Assembly (NCBI GenBank): GCA_902785065.1
Contig: CACZXH010000005.1
Location: forward strand, 62,001-126,000
Reading direction: 5' to 3'
Length of the DNA: 64,000 bases
DNA from: an uncultured Bacteroidia bacterium
GTDB taxonomy: Bacteria; Bacteroidota; Bacteroidia; Bacteroidales; UBA932
Part shown: positions 40,264 to 48,438 of the stretch, in pieces
How the letters are laid out: each line of letters opens with the position of its first letter
How positions within the stretch are numbered: position 1 is the first letter of the stretch
The notes under the pieces: model-generated
What the model saw: only the letters and a program-made list of their open reading frames with translations
The model's database searches: none
What the model was told of the DNA's origin: nothing
Made by a program: the position numbers and the translations under genes

Positions 40264-41073
40264 CTACAACAGCAGCAGGGGAGAGGGGATGCCGCGTTCC
40301 AGGACCCTGAGGTGGACGGTGCCGGGGGCTACGCCGAGTTCTTCCAGGACGGCGCGGGCGTTGTCGTAGGCCAGGCGGGGAGTGTTGTTGTTGCCGCTCA
40401 AATGGCACAGGAAAAGGTTCCGAAGGCCGGGGTGCATGAACGCCCGGATGGCGTCGCCGCAGGCGTCGTTCGAGAGGTGGCCGGCGCCCTGACAGATGCG
40501 CATCTTCAGGTAATGCGGATAGGAGCCGCCCAGGAGCATGTCCACGTCGAAATTGGATTCCACCACCACGGTATCGGCCTTCCGGGCCCATTCCAGCGCT
40601 TCGTCGGTCACGTGGCCGAGGTCCGTCATCAGGACGAACAGGCGTCCTTCGCAACGGATGGCGTAGCCCACCGTCTGCGTGGCGTCGTGCGGGACTTCGA
40701 AGTACTGGACTTCGATTCCCTCCGCCACCGGATTCCAGGTAAGCGGCAGGAGGTCGCGGCGGCAGCCGCCGATTTCCAGCCGCGTGAAAGGATGCCAGGC
40801 CAACGCATCCTGGATGATGGAGGTCGTATAGACGGGTTTTGAGAGCCGCTTGCAGATAGAGCCCAGGTTGCGGATGTGGTCGCCGTGGTCGTGCGTGACG
40901 AGGACGCTCTGGAAGCAGTCCAGGTCCAGCGACTGGCTCTCCAGGACCTTCTTCATCCGGCGGATGCTGACGCCCGCGTCAATGAGGACGCCCGAGGTGG
41001 CGCAGCCCTCCTCCTCGTGCAGGAGCAGGTAGCAGTTGCCGCAGCTGCCGCTGGAAAAGCTCAGGAAGCGCAT
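40264..41073 (-). CDS. Metallo-beta-lactamase fold hydrolase, WalJ/YycJ-like
   Basis: A 269-residue MBL-fold protein starting MRFLSFSSGSCGNCYLL, the typical N-terminus of the WalJ (YycJ) group. The metal motif is THDHGDHIRNL, with further ligands in LMTDLGHVTD and a late His in LFLCHLSGNNN. WalJ-type enzymes are 5'-to-3' exonuclease-like proteins tied to cell-wall or DNA control in Firmicutes; the role in Bacteroidetes is not established. Its start overlaps the stop of the TPR gene by one base, so they are co-translated. Confidence 0.88.
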   Translation of the reverse strand: MRFLSFSSGSCGNCYLLLHEEEGCATSGVLIDAGVSIRRMKKVLESQSLDLDCFQSVLVTHDHGDHIRNLGSICKRLSKPVYTTSIIQDALAWHPFTRLEIGGCRRDLLPLTWNPVAEGIEVQYFEVPHDATQTVGYAIRCEGRLFVLMTDLGHVTDEALEWARKADTVVVESNFDVDMLLGGSYPHYLKMRICQGAGHLSNDACGDAIRAFMHPGLRNLFLCHLSGNNNTPRLAYDNARAVLEELGVAPGTVHLRVLERGIPSPLLLL

Positions 41074-43088
41074 CAGTTCCGTTCCTCCTCGCAGTACCGG
41101 GAGATCACGTTGTAGGCGCCGTCAATGCCGAGTTCGCCGGCCCGGGACAGGTCGATGCAGCCTTTCTCCTTGTCTTTCAGATAAATGAGGACGAGCCCGC
41201 GGTTGAAGTAGGCTTCGCCCATGTACGGGTACAGGGAAATCGCCTTCCCGTAGCTGTCGATGGCGTTCACCAGCTGCTGGGACAGGCAGTAGAGGTTGCC
41301 CAGGTTGAACTGGATGTACGGCATCGCCGGCTGGATGGCGGCGGCCTGCTCCATGTCGGCAAGGGCCTCCGAGTAGTCGTAGTGGCTCGTGACCTGTTCG
41401 CGGACGCGGGCGCGGGTGTTGCCCTTGTCGTCCATCGTCAGCGTCTGGACGTTGGATTCGATGGACGCAATGAAATCAATCATTTCCGCCCGCAGGACCG
41501 CGCGGTTCATCAGGTAGAACGCCTTGTAATAGTTGTCGTAGCGGTCCCCACCGCCCTCTTCCGCGATGGCGCGGTCGTAATGCGCCTGCGCCGCATTGTA
41601 CTGCTTCTGGTCCAGTTCCGCGAGCGCCAGGAGGAACTCCCGGGCGGGTCCTTCCTCAGTGCCACCGTACAGGACGGATTCCACCGTCTGCACGGGGGGC
41701 GAGGACACCTTCGAGGCATCGTCCGTAATCGTGACCGGCAGCGGGAGGACGGAATAGAAGCGGTCCAGGAGCGGGTTCTCATACCGGTGCTCCAGTGCGT
41801 AGTTCGTGTCGTCCCGGCCGGAGGCGAGGACGAACTTGTACAGGGGCTTGAGGTTGATGTCCACGTCGCGGTGCTGGAGCATCTCGTCGTCGAAATCGTG
41901 CTTGGCGAATTCGGCATCCAGGGTGAGCAGGGAACTGTATTTCTTGGTGGTGTCCGCGAACTCGGCGGCGCCGGAAGCATTCTTGGCGCGGTACTCCGCG
42001 ACCTTCCGCCGGCCGGTCTTGTAGTCCTCCCGCGAGGCGCGGTTCATGCCCAGCTGGAGTTCCGCGTAGGCCCGGTTCATATAGGCTTTGGCGAAGTCCG
42101 GATACAGCTCGATGGCCTTGTTGTAATCGGCCAGCGCGTCTTCCCAACGGCCCATTTCCAGGAAGAAACCGGCCCGGTTGAAGTAGGCGAGGACGTTGTT
42201 CGGGTTGATGTTGATGACGCGGTCCATGTCCGACAGGGCCGCCGGGAAATCGCCTACCTGGGCCGAAATGAGGCTGCGGTTATAGAGGGTCAGGGCATTG
42301 CCGGGCTCGTGCCGGAGGACGGTGTTGAGGTCCGCCATCGCCTCGTTCAGGTGGCTTTGCTCGGAGTGCAGGATCGCCCGGTTGAAGTAGGCCAGGGTGT
42401 TGGTGGTATCCAGTTCGATGGCCTTGTCCATGTCCCGAATGGCGGCGTCGTAGTCGCCCTGCTCAGCGAGCAGCCGGCCGCGGCGGATATAGCCTTCGGG
42501 TTCGAATCGGTCAATCTTGATGGCCTTGTTGTAGTCGGTCACCGCCTTGAGGGTGTCGCCGAGGAAGAGGTAGGAGGCCCCGCGGTTCAGGTAGGCCGAC
42601 GGGTCCTTGGGCTCCTGGCGGATGTATTTGTCGAAGTCTTTGACGGCGGGCTCGAACTGCTGGCTCAGGAAGTAGGTGACGCCCCGGGTGAAGTAGAGTC
42701 CGGCCGAACCGGGCCGGAGCGATATCGCCTTCTCGAGGTCCTTGAGGGCATCTTCGTAGTCCCCGAAGCGGCTGGCCGTAATGGCCCGGTAGTGGTAGCC
42801 GGAGGTGAAGACGGGGTTCAGGCGGACGGCGGTGTTGAAGTCCGTCCGGGCGCCGCGGATGTCGCCCAGGTTGTACTTGGCGATGCCCCGGTAGAAGAAG
42901 GTCCAGTAGTCGGTCGTGTCCAGCTGCGCAAGGACGTTGAAGTGGGAGACCGCTTCCGCCAGACGCCCCTCCGCCAGGGCGTTGCGGCCCCGGAACATGA
43001 AGACGTCCTTGTCATACTGCGCGTGTGCCCGGAAGGCACCGGCGAGCAGGACGAGGAGGCAGATCAGCAGTTTTCCCTGACACTTCAT
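41073..43088 (-). CDS. Exported TPR-repeat protein
   Basis: A 671-residue protein with a signal peptide (LLICLLVLLAGAFRAHAQ) and about 14 TPR units, the clearest between residues 25 and 355 with repeated pattern AYFNRG...G....A..D...AI. A less regular middle (about 355-500) separates these from a final TPR group ending in a Cys-containing tail. TPR arrays are scaffolds; a periplasmic assembly or envelope-stress role is possible. The promoter box lies 52 bases upstream, and the downstream partner is a WalJ-like hydrolase. Confidence 0.85.
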   Translation of the reverse strand: MKCQGKLLICLLVLLAGAFRAHAQYDKDVFMFRGRNALAEGRLAEAVSHFNVLAQLDTTDYWTFFYRGIAKYNLGDIRGARTDFNTAVRLNPVFTSGYHYRAITASRFGDYEDALKDLEKAISLRPGSAGLYFTRGVTYFLSQQFEPAVKDFDKYIRQEPKDPSAYLNRGASYLFLGDTLKAVTDYNKAIKIDRFEPEGYIRRGRLLAEQGDYDAAIRDMDKAIELDTTNTLAYFNRAILHSEQSHLNEAMADLNTVLRHEPGNALTLYNRSLISAQVGDFPAALSDMDRVININPNNVLAYFNRAGFFLEMGRWEDALADYNKAIELYPDFAKAYMNRAYAELQLGMNRASREDYKTGRRKVAEYRAKNASGAAEFADTTKKYSSLLTLDAEFAKHDFDDEMLQHRDVDINLKPLYKFVLASGRDDTNYALEHRYENPLLDRFYSVLPLPVTITDDASKVSSPPVQTVESVLYGGTEEGPAREFLLALAELDQKQYNAAQAHYDRAIAEEGGGDRYDNYYKAFYLMNRAVLRAEMIDFIASIESNVQTLTMDDKGNTRARVREQVTSHYDYSEALADMEQAAAIQPAMPYIQFNLGNLYCLSQQLVNAIDSYGKAISLYPYMGEAYFNRGLVLIYLKDKEKGCIDLSRAGELGIDGAYNVISRYCEEERN

Positions 43089-43139
43089 TCAGAAAAATTT
43101 TCAAATGACGGCCGAAATGGCTAATTTCGCACCAGTTTA

Positions 43140-43147
43140 CAAAGATA
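43140..43147 (-). promoter_or_regulatory. -7 box for TPR-WalJ operon
   Basis: TATCTTTG on the minus strand, 52 bases before the ATG at 43088. It overlaps the leader region of the divergent peptidase gene, whose own candidate box is TAATTTCG at 43122-43129. Confidence 0.5.
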
Positions 43148-43157
43148 AGCATTTATC

Positions 43158-44162
43158 GTGCCCATCGGACGACTGACCCAAAAATTTTTGAGCCTCTGCC
43201 TCGCACTTACCGCCCTGACGACCCTCGCCGGAGCGCAGACTTCCAGCTATTTTATCAGCGCCCGCAACGCCGAGCACCTGGCCGATGAAGACGGTCTCCG
43301 CTCCCGTGTGGCCTTCTTCGCCGACAGCCTCTGCGCAGGCCGGGCCTCCGGGACGCCAGGCTCCCTGTACGCGCAATCGGCCATCGCCCGCCAGTTTGCG
43401 GCCTATGGCCTCAAACCCGCCGGCGGCACTTATTTCCGCGGTTTCCGCACCATCTCCGGCGGCCCGGCGCACAATGTCGTGGGCTTCCTGCCCGGCAGCG
43501 GGGACCGGTATGTGGTGGTCGCCGCCCACTACGACCACATAGGCACGCTCTCCGGAACCCTGTATCCCGGCGCGGACAGCAATGCCTCCGGTGTCGCAGC
43601 GCTCCTGACCCTGGCGCAGATGTTCCAGCACCTGAAGGAACTCGGGAAAACCTATTCCCATACAATCATTTTCGCGGCCCTGGACGGCAAGGAACAGAGC
43701 CTCTCCGGCTCGCACCACCTGTGGAACGAGATCGCCGGCGGCCTGCTCCGCGACCCGCGCACCGGCCTGCCCATCTCCCAGAAGGACATCGACCGGATGG
43801 TCAACATCGACCAGGTGGGAGGCACCGAGGCCCCGATCCACAAGAACCGGCCCGACTACCTGATGATGCTCTGCGAGCCCGAGAACGGGCGCCGGGACGC
43901 CCTCCTGATCGCGAACCAGAGTCCGGAAGTGAACCTGGACCTGGGCTTCGACTATTACGGAAGCAAAGATTTCACCCGCGTATTCTACCGCACCATCAGC
44001 GACCAGAAGCCCTTCCTGGACCACGGCATCCCGTCGGTCATGTTCACCTCCGGGATCACCCTGCGGAACAACAAAGTCACCGATAGCGCCGATTCCCTGG
44101 ATTACGGCATCCTCCGCCGCCGCGTCCTCGCGATGTTCTATTACCTCGTGCGCGTGTTATGA
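43158..44162 (+). CDS. M28-like peptidase with altered catalytic residues
   Basis: A 334-residue exported protein of the M28 (aminopeptidase-like) fold with a signal peptide ending near LAGAQ. Metal ligands typical of the family are seen in AAHYDH (His124), GADSNASG (Asp140), Glu179 and MVNIDQVG (Asp218). Two expected residues are missing: the catalytic Glu of the EE pair is Lys178 (DGKEQSLSGS), and the final His ligand of TSGxH is Thr301 (TSGITLRNN). I recall similar substitutions in some Bacteroidetes relatives, so this may be a subfamily. A GTG start is used. It overlaps the HExxH gene by 4 bases. Confidence 0.82.
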   Translation: MPIGRLTQKFLSLCLALTALTTLAGAQTSSYFISARNAEHLADEDGLRSRVAFFADSLCAGRASGTPGSLYAQSAIARQFAAYGLKPAGGTYFRGFRTISGGPAHNVVGFLPGSGDRYVVVAAHYDHIGTLSGTLYPGADSNASGVAALLTLAQMFQHLKELGKTYSHTIIFAALDGKEQSLSGSHHLWNEIAGGLLRDPRTGLPISQKDIDRMVNIDQVGGTEAPIHKNRPDYLMMLCEPENGRRDALLIANQSPEVNLDLGFDYYGSKDFTRVFYRTISDQKPFLDHGIPSVMFTSGITLRNNKVTDSADSLDYGILRRRVLAMFYYLVRVL

Positions 44163-44575
44163 GGCGCGTCCTCACCCTTCTGACCGCCGTCTTCCTGGCG
44201 GTCTGGCAGTTGCCGCAGAATCTGGCCGGCCTCGTTTTCGGCTGTTTCCTAAAAGGGAAGCGCCGCTATCGCAACCTTCCCGGCATTCCGGATGAGATCC
44301 ATGTGGTGGGCGCCTCCAACATGTACGGCGGCATCTCCCTGGGGAACTTCGTCTACTGCCGGCCGCCCATTTACGAGAAGATGGCCCGGCACGAGTACGG
44401 CCATTGCCGCCAGTCCCGTCTGCTGGGCCCCTTCTATCTCCTGGTCATCGGCCTGCCGTCGCTGCTCTGGGCCCTCTGGTGGCATCCGGGCCGCTCTGTC
44501 GGCTATTACAGCTTCTTCACGGAACGCTGGGCGGACCGCCTGGGCGGTGTCCGTCGGAATTTCGGGAGAAATTGA
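44159..44575 (+). CDS. Small membrane zincin-like protein
   Basis: A 138-residue protein with a hydrophobic N-terminus, a short soluble part and two further membrane segments. It contains HEYGH (78-82), an HExxH zinc motif, and after the membrane helix ERWAD (122-126), matching the ExxAD motif that supplies the third ligand in several small gluzincins. The initiation codon lies in the stop of the M28-like gene (ATGA), so the two are translationally coupled. I do not recognise a named family. A small membrane metalloprotease is inferred from the motifs alone. Confidence 0.6.
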   Translation: MRRVLTLLTAVFLAVWQLPQNLAGLVFGCFLKGKRRYRNLPGIPDEIHVVGASNMYGGISLGNFVYCRPPIYEKMARHEYGHCRQSRLLGPFYLLVIGLPSLLWALWWHPGRSVGYYSFFTERWADRLGGVRRNFGRN

Positions 44576-44576
44576 T

Positions 44577-44584
44577 TATCTTTG
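44577..44584 (+). promoter_or_regulatory. -7 box for dicarboxylate symporter gene
   Basis: TATCTTTG immediately after the zincin gene stop, 60 bases before the ATG at 44645. The 15 bases AATTGATTATCTTTG are identical to those before the MscS promoter. Confidence 0.55.
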
Positions 44585-44644
44585 CGTTATGAGAATCACG
44601 TACCCCCTCGCGGCGCTGTGCGCCGCCCACGGCGAGAAGTAGCC

Positions 44645-45859
44645 ATGAAGCCGCAGCGGAAACAACTGCTCTGGTGGCTCGGCGCCCTGGCGCTGGGAAC
44701 GGGGCTGGGGCTCCTGCACAGCGGGGCCGTGGATGCCGTGTGCAACTTCATCGCCACCGTATATACCCGGCTGTTCCAGTTCCTGGCCGTCCCGACCGTG
44801 GCGCTTGCGATTACGACGACGCTCATCCTGTTCGGGAAACAGCGGAGCACCCGGAAGATCTTCCTCCATACCGTCACCTATACGTTGCTGACCACCTTCG
44901 CCGCGGCGCTCGTGGGCATGGGCCTGTACCTTGTCATCGCTCCGGGGAATCTCCCTGCGGAAATGGTTTCCTCGGCCGAGGCCGTGAACGCCGGCGGGGG
45001 CACCTTCTATGACCATATCATCTCGGTCATACCGAACAACATCGTCCAACCGTTCCTGTCCGGGAATGTCCTGTCCATCCTCCTGATCGCGATTGCTGTC
45101 GGCCTCGCGCTGGCGTGGATGCCGGACAGTGGAGGGAAAGGCGTGCTCGTGAAAGGCATCCAGGGGCTTCAGGAGCTGTTTTTCGTGCTGATCAAGGCGC
45201 TTATCTGGACTTTGCCGTTAGGAATCGCCGCCTTTGCCGCACAACTGGCCTCGCAGCTCAGCGGCGGGGTTATCCTGGGCTCGCTGGGCAAGTATGCGGC
45301 GGTCATCCTGGCCGGCAACGCCGTCCAGTTCTTCGTGGTGCTGCCCTTGTTCCTGCTCGCTCGAGGGATCAATCCGCTGAAGGTATTCAAGGCGATGAGC
45401 CCGGCCGTGGTGATGGCCCTTTTCACCAAGAGTTCGGCGGCCACCCTTCCCGTCACGTTATCCTCGGCTGAACAGCGGCTGGGCGTGGACCCGAAAGTGT
45501 CCCGGTTCGTCCTCCCCATCTGTACGACCGTCAACATGAACGGCTGTGCGGCCTTTATCCTGGTCACCTCCCTGTTCGTGATGCAGAACGGCGGTTTTTC
45601 CCTGGGCATCGGTACGATGCTCCTATGGGTGCTCATTTCCGTGATTGCGGCGGTGGGCAACGCCGGCGTGCCCATGGGCTGCTTCTTCCTGACCGTATCC
45701 CTGATGACGGGTATTGGCGCCCCCGTCGCCGTCCTCGGCCTGATTCTGCCCATCTACACCATTCTAGACATGGTGGAAACGGCAGAGAATGTCTGGTCGG
45801 ACTCCTGCGTCTGCGCGATGACGGATAGGGATTTGGCAGAGGTGGGAGAGGAGATATAA
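44645..45859 (+). CDS. Dicarboxylate/amino acid:cation symporter
   Basis: A 404-residue inner-membrane protein of the DAACS family (GltP/DctA/SstT-like). Family features are the two re-entrant segments: the Ser-rich AMSPAVVMALFTKSSAATLPVTL and the later PICTTVNMNGCAAFILVTSLFV, which form the substrate and sodium sites. The start was set at 44645, where the first helix begins; a longer frame would include the promoter box. It likely imports glutamate, serine or a C4-dicarboxylate with Na+ or H+. It ends just before a terminator. Confidence 0.9.
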   Translation: MKPQRKQLLWWLGALALGTGLGLLHSGAVDAVCNFIATVYTRLFQFLAVPTVALAITTTLILFGKQRSTRKIFLHTVTYTLLTTFAAALVGMGLYLVIAPGNLPAEMVSSAEAVNAGGGTFYDHIISVIPNNIVQPFLSGNVLSILLIAIAVGLALAWMPDSGGKGVLVKGIQGLQELFFVLIKALIWTLPLGIAAFAAQLASQLSGGVILGSLGKYAAVILAGNAVQFFVVLPLFLLARGINPLKVFKAMSPAVVMALFTKSSAATLPVTLSSAEQRLGVDPKVSRFVLPICTTVNMNGCAAFILVTSLFVMQNGGFSLGIGTMLLWVLISVIAAVGNAGVPMGCFFLTVSLMTGIGAPVAVLGLILPIYTILDMVETAENVWSDSCVCAMTDRDLAEVGEEI

Positions 45860-45861
45860 TA

Positions 45862-45895
45862 AAAAAGAAGAGGCACCTGCGGTCACAAGTGCCTC
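45862..45895. terminator. Terminator between symporter and CotH genes
   Basis: GAGGCAC (45870-45876) pairs with GTGCCTC (45889-45895). On the minus strand the stem is followed by TTCTTTTTT, so it ends the CotH transcript; it may also serve the symporter gene. Confidence 0.75.
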
Positions 45896-45929
45896 AAATT
45901 TGGAACAGGATTTCCGGATAAGTCATCCA

Positions 45930-48422
45930 TTAATTCCTGTAATTACTGGCTGTTGCATTTTTTGTTATTTTCGAGTCCATGAAATTCAGTTTCGTCGTGA
46001 ATGCGGTCTTCATCTTAGCCACAGCATTAACAAACAATTCTCCATTGTCTCCGTTTTGGTCTTGTTCCGTACCGGACCATCCCCACAAATCAGTATTGAA
46101 TGGTTCGGACAGAGAAATATAATCTTTCATATTCTCAATATAAGTCAACATCGCTGATTCAATAATGGGCTTATACGTACTCCAAAGTTCGTATGCTCTG
46201 CTACGGAATTGAGGATCCTGGGTCAGATAATAGTAATAGTAGTTGCTTTGATGAACTCCGACCCATCTATTTGATCGACCCGATTTATTACAGAAAGTCA
46301 GATAATCGAAGTCCCATACCGGTCCCATAAAGAGTTTGCTGAGAGTGCCGTCTTCTTTGTCTCTGTCCTTGTATAGGAAGGTGCTGTGAGGACCATAATA
46401 CGTGCTGGATGTACTGGTATTATCCGTATTAAAGAAATCACCGTTGCCGGTCAGCTCATTGATGAACATGAACCATATGGCGGAGTCCATGTCAAGGAAA
46501 CGCCGGTATCCGTAAATGCCATCGGGAATCTTCTTGATCAAAGTTTCCATACTCTGAATATAATCCTTCATGTAGTTTTGTGCCGCCTCCGAAAGATTCT
46601 CATCAGGTTCATGGAACATATATTTCAGACCGTCGGGAGAACTTGTCCTTCCATAAAACCCAGACTTAAACTTGTATTGTTCATCATAATTGTTGTCAAT
46701 CTCCATGATATAGGGGCCGGTGATGAGATACGGATCACTTGTTCCAACCTCGTCGTCCTGGATTTCGGTTAAATTCAACCGATTCTTGTCAATCTTGATC
46801 TGTTCACATAAATAATAGTTTCCCCGATATTGACCGTTAAACTCGAGTTCGACAAATTGGCCGTGAACGGAGTAAGGGAAACTGGGGCTCTTGATATTAT
46901 CGGACACCTGCTGAGAGAGCCAGAAGGTTGCATCATTGCGGAGGAGGGTACGATCTTTCCAGTTGGCCAAAAGGACCCAGCGCTTATGCTTAGGCATGCC
47001 TAGAACACTCGTTTTCTTTCCAAGCTTCAGGGCATATGGCTTCTTGTTGTAATTCCAAGATGCATTGCCGCGGCCCTTGATTTGCGTGGCAACCTCGCAG
47101 TCCACCTTACCGTCAGCTTTTTCAATCCGGATAGAGGCACCGGCTGTTTTGTCCAAGAGTTCTTGATCCGTCGGCCTCCAGACCCTTTCGTCAATCCAAT
47201 TATCGCCACTACCTTTATATTTACGTTTCGATTCTATATCTGACAGCGTGAAATTCTCCGTCGTAATCCTCACGACAGGAAGGCCCGTATTCCGTGCTTT
47301 CAGGGTATAATTCTTCCCGTATTGACCATTTCGGACCGTCAGGGTGACGTCTTTCGACGCGTCGATGGGTGTTTCTCCATTTGTGATCTTTATCCCGTCC
47401 GCATACACCGTTTTACTGCCAAAATCGAAATTCAAATTAGAAAAGTCGGTGAGAGTAGGAACCGTAACTGTAAAGGTCCGGTCCTCTTCGTCAACAGAAT
47501 ACGGGAAGGACTTATTCTGAGGAACAACGAGAGTAATATCGTTTTTGCTAAAGCTGATTCCGGAAGTGTTGAAAGACACCGCGATCGGAGCAATCCGCAG
47601 CACACTGTTTCTGGTAATGGCCAGGTCGGTCCGCGTCGTTTCCTTGAAGAAAACGTATCCGTTCGGGTCGGTCACGGTCAGCGTGAAACCCTGCGTGAAA
47701 GTCGTGGGAGGAACCACCATCCAGAAAATGGTGGGAGTGGACCCGAGTTCAACCGGAGTCTCGCAGTTTAGCGTAATCGAAGTTCCGGCAGTAGAAGCCA
47801 TGCTGATGGCAGGTTCGACCCCGGTTGTTACAGTCGCTTTTCCGGACAGCGGTTCATTACCGTTTCCTTCGAGCTTGATGGATTTGATGGAGCCTGATCC
47901 AGTGAACTTGAGTACCAGGTAGCCGCCCAGATTCTTGAAACTCAGGAAATTGTCGTCCGTCATGGATACCATCAAATTCGCACCGGGACCGAAGGATCCT
48001 GCCTTGTAGGTCTGAACTGAAGGGAAGGTCAACGAAATGACACCCGCTTCATAGATCGATGTTGTTTCCTGATAGGGATAGACTGCGTAAACAGAACCCA
48101 GATTATTCTCCGCCTCGACGGGATCGGAAACTCTCGTGAAGGTTCCGGATTTGTCTCCGGTCTCGCCCGAAAACTGATACGATTGATTCTGAGAATTCCT
48201 GTTAAAGATAGAAATCTGGTCTGCCGCATCCCAGTAGAACTTGATGTTCTCGTCTACGGAGACTCTCGTGTCCGGAGCGGAATAGGACTCCAGACTGGCA
48301 TAGAAGACGTCATCCCCTGAACTATCCGGAGCAAGAGGGAAAGTCGGTGTATCGAATTCCTGGACGGTACATGATACCGCCAGCAGGCATATCAGCGAAT
48401 GAAAGTAATATCTGTTTTTCAT
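45930..48422 (-). CDS. CotH-kinase-domain surface lipoprotein
   Basis: An 830-residue lipoprotein (LLAVSC, Cys18). The N-terminal 380 or so residues form fimbrillin-like/Ig-like beta domains (FYWDAADQISIFNR, YAVYPYQE). The C-terminal half is a CotH-type kinase fold: QIKGRGNASWNYNKKPYALKL near 445-470, LLANWKDRTLLRNDATFWL, LCEQIKIDKNRLNL and PVWDFDYLTF with the metal-binding Asp. CotH kinases phosphorylate proteins (in spores) or act on surface proteins in other bacteria; target here unknown, with the BspA-like neighbour the obvious candidate. Base composition is visibly AT-richer than the surrounding genes. Confidence 0.85.
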   Translation of the reverse strand: MKNRYYFHSLICLLAVSCTVQEFDTPTFPLAPDSSGDDVFYASLESYSAPDTRVSVDENIKFYWDAADQISIFNRNSQNQSYQFSGETGDKSGTFTRVSDPVEAENNLGSVYAVYPYQETTSIYEAGVISLTFPSVQTYKAGSFGPGANLMVSMTDDNFLSFKNLGGYLVLKFTGSGSIKSIKLEGNGNEPLSGKATVTTGVEPAISMASTAGTSITLNCETPVELGSTPTIFWMVVPPTTFTQGFTLTVTDPNGYVFFKETTRTDLAITRNSVLRIAPIAVSFNTSGISFSKNDITLVVPQNKSFPYSVDEEDRTFTVTVPTLTDFSNLNFDFGSKTVYADGIKITNGETPIDASKDVTLTVRNGQYGKNYTLKARNTGLPVVRITTENFTLSDIESKRKYKGSGDNWIDERVWRPTDQELLDKTAGASIRIEKADGKVDCEVATQIKGRGNASWNYNKKPYALKLGKKTSVLGMPKHKRWVLLANWKDRTLLRNDATFWLSQQVSDNIKSPSFPYSVHGQFVELEFNGQYRGNYYLCEQIKIDKNRLNLTEIQDDEVGTSDPYLITGPYIMEIDNNYDEQYKFKSGFYGRTSSPDGLKYMFHEPDENLSEAAQNYMKDYIQSMETLIKKIPDGIYGYRRFLDMDSAIWFMFINELTGNGDFFNTDNTSTSSTYYGPHSTFLYKDRDKEDGTLSKLFMGPVWDFDYLTFCNKSGRSNRWVGVHQSNYYYYYLTQDPQFRSRAYELWSTYKPIIESAMLTYIENMKDYISLSEPFNTDLWGWSGTEQDQNGDNGELFVNAVAKMKTAFTTKLNFMDSKITKNATASNYRN

Positions 48423-48438
48423 GATCGGTCAGAATGGG

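Noticed and set aside
41073-43088. A DNA repeat array or CRISPR-like signal in the TPR gene
   Set aside because: The periodicity is at the protein level (34-residue TPR units); the DNA has no identical spaced repeats.
23914-44584. The identical AATTGATTATCTTTG before two unrelated genes
   Set aside because: It is 15 AT-rich bases around a consensus -7 box, close to what shared promoter consensus plus a TGA/TAA context can give by chance.
44589-44643. A 17-codon frame just before the symporter start that might be a leader peptide
   Set aside because: It would begin almost at the predicted transcription start, has no recognisable regulatory codon run, and is probably chance.
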